29,730 nt of DNA from CAZNMF01 sp035547155 (GTDB taxonomy: Bacteria > Acidobacteriota > Vicinamibacteria > Vicinamibacterales > SCN-69-37), in NCBI GenBank assembly GCA_035547155.1, contig DASZVJ010000175.1, positions 1-29,730 on the forward strand. The letters run 5' to 3'. Under the pieces are notes generated by a model. It saw only the letters and a list, made by a program, of their open reading frames with translations. It did no database searches and was not told where the DNA came from. This document shows, in pieces, positions 23,760 through 29,730 of the stretch (its first letter is position 1; each line of letters opens with the position of its first letter). A program made the translations under genes and the position numbers.

Positions 23760-25520
23760 ATGGCCGTACGTCTTGGCGAATTGCTCCTGCGCGAGAAGCG
23801 CGTCACGCCCGTCCAGCTCCAGGAGGCGCTGAATCATCAGCGCCAGAATGGCGGACGACTCAGTACCAGTCTGGTCAAGCTCGGCATCCTGAGCGACGAC
23901 GACATCACCGCCGTGGTCAGCCGCCATTGCGGCGTGCCGGCGATCAACCTCCGCGACTTCGATATCGACCCCGCCGTCGTGCGCCTCGTCTCGGCCGAGA
24001 GCGCGACGAAGTACAACGTCCTGCCCGTCACGCGATCCGGCACCACGCTGACGCTCGCGATGGCGGACCCGACGAACGTCTTCGCCATGGACGACATCAA
24101 GTTCATGACGAACCTGCACGTCGAGCCGGTCGTCGCGTCCGAGAGCGCGATCCGCGACGCGATCGCGCGCTACTACGCCAACGGCAATGGCAGCGCGGCG
24201 GGCGGCGGCGCGGCCAATCCGCAGAGCACGATGAAAGCGGCGGACCTGGCGAGCCGCGCGCTCGAAGAGCTCGGTACGCAGGACGACAACATCGAGGTCG
24301 TCGCCGAGTCCGAGGAGATCGACTCGGCCGCGCTCGAGAAGCAGGGCGGCGAAGCGCCGATCATCAAGCTCGTCAACGCGCTGATGCTCTCGGCGATTCA
24401 GAAGGGCGCGAGCGACATCCACATCGAGTCCTACGAGAAGGACATGCGGATCCGGTTCCGCATCGACGGTCAGCTCCACGCCGTGATGACGCCGGCCGTC
24501 AAGTTCCGCGATCCGATCGTCTCGCGCATCAAGATCATGGCGCGCCTCGACATCGCCGAGAAGCGCCTGCCGCAGGACGGCCGCATCAAGGCGCGCTTCG
24601 TCGATCGCGGCCGCAATCGCGACATCGACTTCCGCGTCTCGGTCCTGCCCACGCTGTTCGGCGAGAAAGTCGTCCTTCGTCTCCTCGATCCCGAAGGCCT
24701 CAAGCTCGACATGACGAAGCTCGGCTTCGACACCGAGGCGCTCGCGCGCTTCACGCGGGCGATCAAGAAGCCGTGGGGCATGGTGCTCGTCACCGGCCCG
24801 ACCGGCAGCGGCAAGACGAACACGCTGTACTCGTCGCTCGCGCAGATCAACGACCCGAACGTCAACATCATGACCGCGGAGGATCCGGTCGAGTTCAATC
24901 TCCCCGGCATCAACCAGGTCCAGATGCGCGAGAACATCGGCCTGTCGTTCGCCAGCGTCCTGCGCTCGTTCCTGCGGCAGGATCCGAACATCATCCTCGT
25001 CGGCGAGATTCGCGACGGCGAGACGGCGGGCATCGCCGTCAAGGCCGCGCTCACGGGCCACCTCGTGCTCTCGACGCTCCATACCAACGACGCGCCGAGC
25101 AGCATCAGCCGTCTCGTGAACATGGGCATCGAGTCCTTCCTCGTCGCCAACTCCGTGAACCTGATCGCCGCGCAGCGCCTCGTGCGCCGCATCTGCAGCG
25201 AGTGCAAGGAGCCGGGCGAGCTGATGCCGAACCAGCTCATCGAGGCCGGATTCGGCCATGACGAAGCGCAGACGTTTCGTCCCCTGCGCGGCCGCGGCTG
25301 CGATCGCTGTGGCGGCTCGGGCTACAAGGGCCGCGTCGGCGTGTTCGAGGTCATGGAGATCAGCGAGAAATTGCGCGAGCTGATCGTCACCGCCGCGCCT
25401 GTGACCGAGCTCCGTGCGCTCGCGATGCAGGAAGGCATGCTCACGCTGCGTCAAAGCGGCTTGCAGAAAGTGCGCGAAGGCTTGACCACGATCGAAGAGG
25501 TCGTGAGGGAGACGATGTGA
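23760..25520 (+). CDS. pilB: Type IV pilus extension ATPase PilB (GspE family)
   Basis: A 586-residue hexameric secretion ATPase. An N-terminal GspE/MshEN domain (about 1–140) is followed by a linker and the catalytic part. Walker A GPTGSGKT is at 346–353, the Asp box around TAEDPVEF (372–379), Walker B IILVGEIRDGE at 411–421, and the His box LVLSTLHTND at 436–445. Four cysteines (C479, C482, C514, C517) form the GspE/PilB zinc site. It powers pilin polymerisation at the inner membrane. The stop overlaps pilT's alternative GTG. Confidence 0.95.
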   Translation: MAVRLGELLLREKRVTPVQLQEALNHQRQNGGRLSTSLVKLGILSDDDITAVVSRHCGVPAINLRDFDIDPAVVRLVSAESATKYNVLPVTRSGTTLTLAMADPTNVFAMDDIKFMTNLHVEPVVASESAIRDAIARYYANGNGSAAGGGAANPQSTMKAADLASRALEELGTQDDNIEVVAESEEIDSAALEKQGGEAPIIKLVNALMLSAIQKGASDIHIESYEKDMRIRFRIDGQLHAVMTPAVKFRDPIVSRIKIMARLDIAEKRLPQDGRIKARFVDRGRNRDIDFRVSVLPTLFGEKVVLRLLDPEGLKLDMTKLGFDTEALARFTRAIKKPWGMVLVTGPTGSGKTNTLYSSLAQINDPNVNIMTAEDPVEFNLPGINQVQMRENIGLSFASVLRSFLRQDPNIILVGEIRDGETAGIAVKAALTGHLVLSTLHTNDAPSSISRLVNMGIESFLVANSVNLIAAQRLVRRICSECKEPGELMPNQLIEAGFGHDEAQTFRPLRGRGCDRCGGSGYKGRVGVFEVMEISEKLRELIVTAAPVTELRALAMQEGMLTLRQSGLQKVREGLTTIEEVVRETM

Positions 25521-25546
25521 CGGAGCCCGCAGCCCCGAGGATCACC

Positions 25547-26676
<1,130 letters not shown>

Positions 26677-26680
<4 letters not shown>

Positions 26681-27870
26681 CGACATTTGCCTGGGTCGGC
26701 CGGACGCGCAACGGCCAGATCGTCAAGGGTGAGCGCACGGCGGAGACGAAGGAAGCGCTGACCGAGTCGCTGCGCCGCGAGCAGATCCTCGTGACGCAGA
26801 TCGCCGCGGCGGCGAAGAAGGAAGGCAAGGGCCGCCGCATCAACGCGAAGAGCCTCGCGATCTTCACGCGACAGTTCTCCGTCATGATCGACGCGGGCCT
26901 GCCGCTCGTGCAGTGTCTCGAGCTGCTGTCGAAGGAAGAGCCCGACAAGCGTCTCGCCGGCGCGATCGAAAAAGTGAAGGTCGACGTCGAGAGCGGAGCC
27001 GCGCTGGCCGACGCGATGGGCCGACGGCCGTACGCGTTCGACTCGCTCTACACGAACATGGTGGCCGCTGGCGAAGCGGGCGGCATCCTCGACACGATCC
27101 TCAAGCGGCTCTCGGTGTTCATCGAGAAGCAGGCCAAGCTCGCGTCGCAGGTCAAGTCGGCGATGATCTATCCGGTTGCCGTCCTCAGCATCGCGCTCAT
27201 CGTCGTGATGATCATTCTGTGGAAGGTCATCCCGACGTTCACGGCCCTGTTCGAGGGCCTCAACGCCAAGCTGCCGCTCATGACGCGCGCCGTCATCTTC
27301 GCCAGCAAAGAGCTCATCGTCGCGATGCCGTTTCTGATCGTCGGATCGATGGCCGGAGCCTACTTCTTCCGGCGCTATTACCAAACTGTGAACGGCCGGA
27401 TGCGCGTCGACCGGACGCTGCTAAAGCTTCCGATCCTCGGTCCGATTCTGAGGAAGATCGCGGTGGCCCGGTTCTGCCGGACCCTGTCGACGCTGCTCAG
27501 CTCCGGCGTGCCGATTCTGGACGGTCTGGACATCACGGCCAAGACGTCCGGCAACGCCGTGATCGAGGGCGGCATCCAGCAGGTGCGATCGAAGATCGAG
27601 CGCGGCGAGTCGATCGCGCAACCGCTACGAAGCACGGGGCTGTTTCCGCCGATGGTGGCGCAGATGATCGGCGCCGGCGAGAGCACCGGCGCGCTGGACA
27701 CGATGTTGGGCAAGATCGCCGACTTCTACGAAGACGAAGTCGACGTCGCGATTGCCGGCATGTTGACGCTGCTCGAGCCGATCATGATCTGCTTTCTCGG
27801 CATCATCGTCGGCGGCATCGTCATCGCGATGTACATGCCGCTGTTCGACTTGATCAGCCAGATGTCGTAG
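26677..27870 (+). CDS. pilC: Type IV pilus inner-membrane platform protein PilC
   Basis: A 397-residue PilC/GspF protein. It has two T2SSF domains (about 65–190 and 270–395). FTRQFSVMIDAGLPLVQCLE is the first-domain signature; FCRTLSTLLSSGVPILDGLD is its repeat in the second half. Membrane segments are near 170–195 (IYPVAVLSIALIVVMIILWK), 212–240 and 365–390 (LEPIMICFLGIIVGGIVIAM). It connects PilB/PilT motion to pilin assembly. The start overlaps the pilT stop by 4 nt. Confidence 0.95.
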
Positions 27871-28015
27871 CACGGCGTCTGTATTCAGGAATGTGTGGCA
27901 GGCACGCGGGCTGTGATCCCGGGCCGGCCTCGAACAGGATGCGGGGAAGGACGGACGGGGGACAGACCCCGGGAACTCAGCGGCACACAAGGAGTTAGCG
28001 GTACGATGGCCTTGT

Positions 28016-28041
28016 GAACCGGTTCTGGTACCCGGGTTGCT
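28016..28041 (+). promoter_or_regulatory. Sigma-54 promoter upstream of the pilin gene
   Basis: TGGTACCCGGGTTGCT at 28026–28041 fits the -24/-12 consensus (TGGYRYRNNNNTTGCW) with one mismatch and the required GG-N10-GC spacing. A perfect palindrome GAACCGGTTC (28016–28025) directly abuts it. The start of transcription would fall near 28052, about 95 nt before the pilin ATG. Sigma-54/PilR control of pilin genes is well established in other bacteria; its operation here is inferred. Confidence 0.65.
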
Positions 28042-28146
28042 ATGTGGAGCATGCGCGGCCCGAGGATGGATGCGGAGCAGCCGAAGAGATTTGGCCGCGA
28101 TTGAAGGACAGGCACTTACATTTCAGGGATAGGGAGTAGAGCACAC

Positions 28147-28683
28147 ATGAAGGGCAAATCAGAGCAGGGCTTCACGCTCATCGAGCTGCTGATCGTCGTG
28201 GCGATCATCAGCATCATCGCGGCCATCGCGGTGCCGGGCCTGCTGCGCGCGCGCATGACGGGCAACGAGACGTCGGCGATCGCGTCGCTGCGCACGACGA
28301 CGTCGTCGCAGGTGTCGTATTCGGCGGCGTGCGGCAACGGCGCGTACGCGTCCAGCTACGACATCCTGGCCGACGCGCCTCCGGGAGGCGGTCAGGGGTT
28401 CATCTCCGCGGAGTTCAACCAGGCTGATCCGATCGTGAAGAGCGGATACAACCTGGAGATGGTGGCCGGCACGGCCGGCACGTCCGCGGTCACGGACTGC
28501 AACAGCCAGGCGACGGACGCGGGCTTCTACGCGACGGCGAAGGCCGTGGCGGTCGGGTCGACGGGCACGCGCGGCTTCGCGGTCGACGAGAACATGACGG
28601 TGTTCCAGGATACGGCTGGCGTGCAGGATCAGGTCCCGACGCAGCCGCTGACCACCGCTGGCACGGTCTCCCCGATTCAGTAG
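28147..28683 (+). CDS. pilA: Type IV pilin (prepilin-like major subunit)
   Basis: A 178-residue prepilin. The leader MKGKSEQG ends at the prepilin-peptidase site G8/F9, and the mature N terminus is FTLIELLIVVAIISIIAAIA with the essential Glu at mature position 5. A globular domain of ~130 residues follows, rich in Thr, Ser, Ala and Gly. It has two cysteines, C62 and C118, which could form a disulfide. The position right after pilBTC and the sigma-54 site suggest it is the main pilin, but a minor pilin is possible. Confidence 0.88.
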   Translation: MKGKSEQGFTLIELLIVVAIISIIAAIAVPGLLRARMTGNETSAIASLRTTTSSQVSYSAACGNGAYASSYDILADAPPGGGQGFISAEFNQADPIVKSGYNLEMVAGTAGTSAVTDCNSQATDAGFYATAKAVAVGSTGTRGFAVDENMTVFQDTAGVQDQVPTQPLTTAGTVSPIQ

Positions 28684-28703
28684 CTCTTCGTTCGGGCAAC
28701 ACG

Positions 28704-28777
28704 CGAGGCTCGGCCCGGCCGTATGTGCCGGACCGGGCCTCGAACGTTGTACGGCGCTTCGCGCCGCACAACGTTCG
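28704..28777 (+). terminator. Tandem hairpins after the pilin gene (possible terminator)
   Basis: The first stem (28704–28742) pairs CGAGGCTCGGCCCGGC with GCCGGACCGGGCCTCG, with one mismatch and one wobble. The second (28741–28777) pairs CGAACGTTGT with ACAACGTTCG, then CGGCGC/GCGCCG around TTC after one A·C mismatch. They overlap by 2 nt. There is no U-tract, so they may end transcription weakly or protect the abundant pilin mRNA 3' end. Confidence 0.5.
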
Positions 28778-28782
28778 ATCGC

Positions 28783-28857
28783 GCTATCTCGCTATCTCCC
28801 TACCGCACTATCTCGATCTGGCTATCGGGTCATCTGGACATCGGGTCATCTGGCGAC
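28783..28857. repeat. ATCTGGNN/ATCGGGNN octamer repeat, long copy
   Basis: Degenerate CTATCTCG units pass into regular 8-nt units: ATCTGGCT ATCGGGTC, ATCTGGAC ATCGGGTC, ATCTGGCG. The alternation of ATCTGG and ATCGGG matches the short copy at 17782–17805. Confidence 0.75.
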
Positions 28858-28861
28858 CGGC

Positions 28862-28889
28862 AGCCCGTAGCCTGTAGCCCGCAGCCCGT
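28862..28889. repeat. AGCCCGT heptamer tandem repeat
   Basis: Four consecutive 7-nt units, AGCCCGT AGCCTGT AGCCCGC and AGCCCGT, directly follow the octamer run and end 14 nt before the thioredoxin ATG. No clear ribosome-binding site remains between them and the gene. Confidence 0.8.
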
Positions 28890-28903
28890 AGTACAACTTG
28901 TCC

Positions 28904-29581
28904 ATGCTTCTTCGCACCCGCATCTTCGCTGGGCTGACGCTCGTCCTGGCTGCTCTGGCGCTCGCGCCGCTTGCCCGTGTCGTCGCGCAGGGCACTATTT
29001 CTGCCGAAGCGCAGGCGAACTTCGCGCAGGCGTGGGCACAGCAGCCGCGGGTCGATCTCGGGATTCCTGCCGCCGGAGCCAAGGTGGTCGTCGTCAAGTT
29101 CAACGACTATGAGTGCCCGTCGTGTCGGACGTCCGAGCAGATGTATCAGCCGATTTTCGACAGGCTCGCGAAGTCCAATCCCGGCGCGGTCAAGTACGTC
29201 GTCAAGGATTGGCCGTGGAACTCGCTGTGCAACTTCAACACTGCGTCCACGATTCCGGGGCACGAGGCGTCGTGCAATGCGTCGGCGGCCGCGCGCATGG
29301 CGAAGGCGCGCGGCAAGGGCGACGAGATGATCGCGTGGCTGTTCGCCAACCAGGGCACCACGCCGGCCGCCGTGCGCGATGCGGCGCAGCGCATCGCCGG
29401 CGTGACGAACTTCGATGCGGAGTACGCGCGCGTGCTGCCGGAGATTCGTCGCGACGTGGCCGACGGCGGCGTCCTGCGCATCAACTCGACGCCGACCTAT
29501 TTCATCAACGGCGTGCGCCTGGGCGAGCCGATCCGGCCCGAGTACTTCGAGCTCGCACTTAACCTGGACCTGAAAAAGTAG
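28904..29581 (+). CDS. Secreted DsbA-like thioredoxin-fold oxidoreductase
   Basis: A 225-residue protein with a Sec signal peptide (residues 1–29, TLVLAALALAPLARVVAQ). The thioredoxin fold carries the active site CPSC (71–74) in VKFNDYECPSCRTSEQM and the cis-proline loop NSTPTYFING (Pro197). Two more cysteines, C109 and C124, may form a second redox pair or shuttle electrons. The DSBA_4/Thioredoxin_4 layout suggests disulfide formation in the periplasm. ATG 28904 was preferred to TTG 28898 because it gives a normal signal peptide. It may serve the pilin's C62–C118 pair (inference). A partner such as VKOR or DsbB is not visible in the window. Confidence 0.87.
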   Translation: MLLRTRIFAGLTLVLAALALAPLARVVAQGTISAEAQANFAQAWAQQPRVDLGIPAAGAKVVVVKFNDYECPSCRTSEQMYQPIFDRLAKSNPGAVKYVVKDWPWNSLCNFNTASTIPGHEASCNASAAARMAKARGKGDEMIAWLFANQGTTPAAVRDAAQRIAGVTNFDAEYARVLPEIRRDVADGGVLRINSTPTYFINGVRLGEPIRPEYFELALNLDLKK

Positions 29582-29601
29582 CCGTCCCAAGCAGAAGGTT
29601 C

Positions 29602-29630
29602 ACCATGGAGCCGTGGAGGGCATGGAGAGG
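29602..29630. repeat. Degenerate CACGGAG-type repeat
   Basis: ACCATGGAGCCGTGGAGGGC followed by ATGGAGAGG has a NATGGAG/CGTGGAG unit of about 8–9 nt. It resembles the CACGGAGNCACGGAGGGCAC elements common in many environmental genomes. Only one copy is present, so the assignment is weak. Confidence 0.4.
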
Positions 29631-29653
29631 ACGACGGATCGCACGACCTGGCG

Positions 29654-29730
29654 CGCCGCTTTCAGCGGCGACGCGTGATGGAGCGCCTCGCAGATATGAG
29701 CGCGTTGGAAGGAGAAGTTGCGCGCTCATA
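29654..29730. other. Stem-loop and edge inverted repeat after the thioredoxin gene
   Basis: CGCCGCT and AGCGGCG form a 7-bp stem with TTC loop (29654–29670). Further on, TATGAGCGCG (29695–29704) is the exact reverse complement of CGCGCTCATA (29721–29730), with a 16-nt loop TTGGAAGGAGAAGTTG that contains AAGGAG. The window ends at its last base, so the arm may continue. A short frame from ATG 29678 runs open to the edge, but there is too little of it to call a gene. Confidence 0.45.

Noticed and set aside
23652..25454. A – strand frame of about 600 codons opposite pilB
   Set aside because: Same Arg/Asp/His-rich composition, no motif, and full overlap with a clear ATPase gene.
27871..27990. 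Possible terminator or transposon end after pilC (GGGGGACAGACCCC)
   Set aside because: The stem is only about 4–5 bp with no T-tract, and no transposase or second end is visible.

Overview
The window is about 30 kb of GC-rich bacterial chromosome with very densely packed genes. The S10–spc–alpha gene order with adk, map and infA inside it, the zinc-type S14 and L36, the EF-G-2-like GTPase and the style of the intergenic repeats suggest an acidobacterium-like organism (perhaps Vicinamibacteria). This taxonomic guess is inference; no 16S rRNA is present.

Bases 1–14391 (+ strand) are one ribosomal-protein superoperon: the end of rplC, then rplD, rplW, rplB, rpsS, rplV, rpsC, rplP, rpmC, rpsQ, rplN, rplX, rplE, rpsN, rpsH, rplF, rplR, rpsE, rpmD, rplO, secY, adk, map, infA, rpmJ, rpsM, rpsK, rpoA and rplQ. 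Many genes overlap by 4 nt or lie less than 20 nt apart. rpsD (S4), usually between rpsK and rpoA, is missing; that slot holds a repeat and two competing stem-loops. The operon ends in a strong intrinsic terminator (14433–14470).

Bases 14556–22625 lie on the – strand. They hold an EF-G-like GTPase followed by an MltB-type lytic transglycosylase, an efflux-type set (HlyD/MacA-like adaptor plus two MacB-like permeases, with no ATPase gene), and a Yip1-domain membrane protein.

Bases 22748–29581 (+ strand) hold a PorV/TraF-like outer-membrane protein and a type IV pilus block: pilB, pilT, pilC and a pilin with a good sigma-54 promoter match in front. A secreted DsbA-like thioredoxin follows. It may form the pilin disulfide.

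The most unusual feature is the intergenic DNA. At least five short-unit repeat families occur: a GTTCNAA heptamer arranged as inverted pairs, a GTAGGGGC...GCCCCTAC palindromic element, an ATCTGGNN/ATCGGGNN octamer, an AGCCCGT heptamer, and a degenerate CACGGAG-like element. They sit even inside the ribosomal operon, one pair brackets its terminator, and one supplies a stop codon. No rRNA, tRNA, CRISPR array or transposase gene was found, and no stretch over 300 bases lacks a gene.
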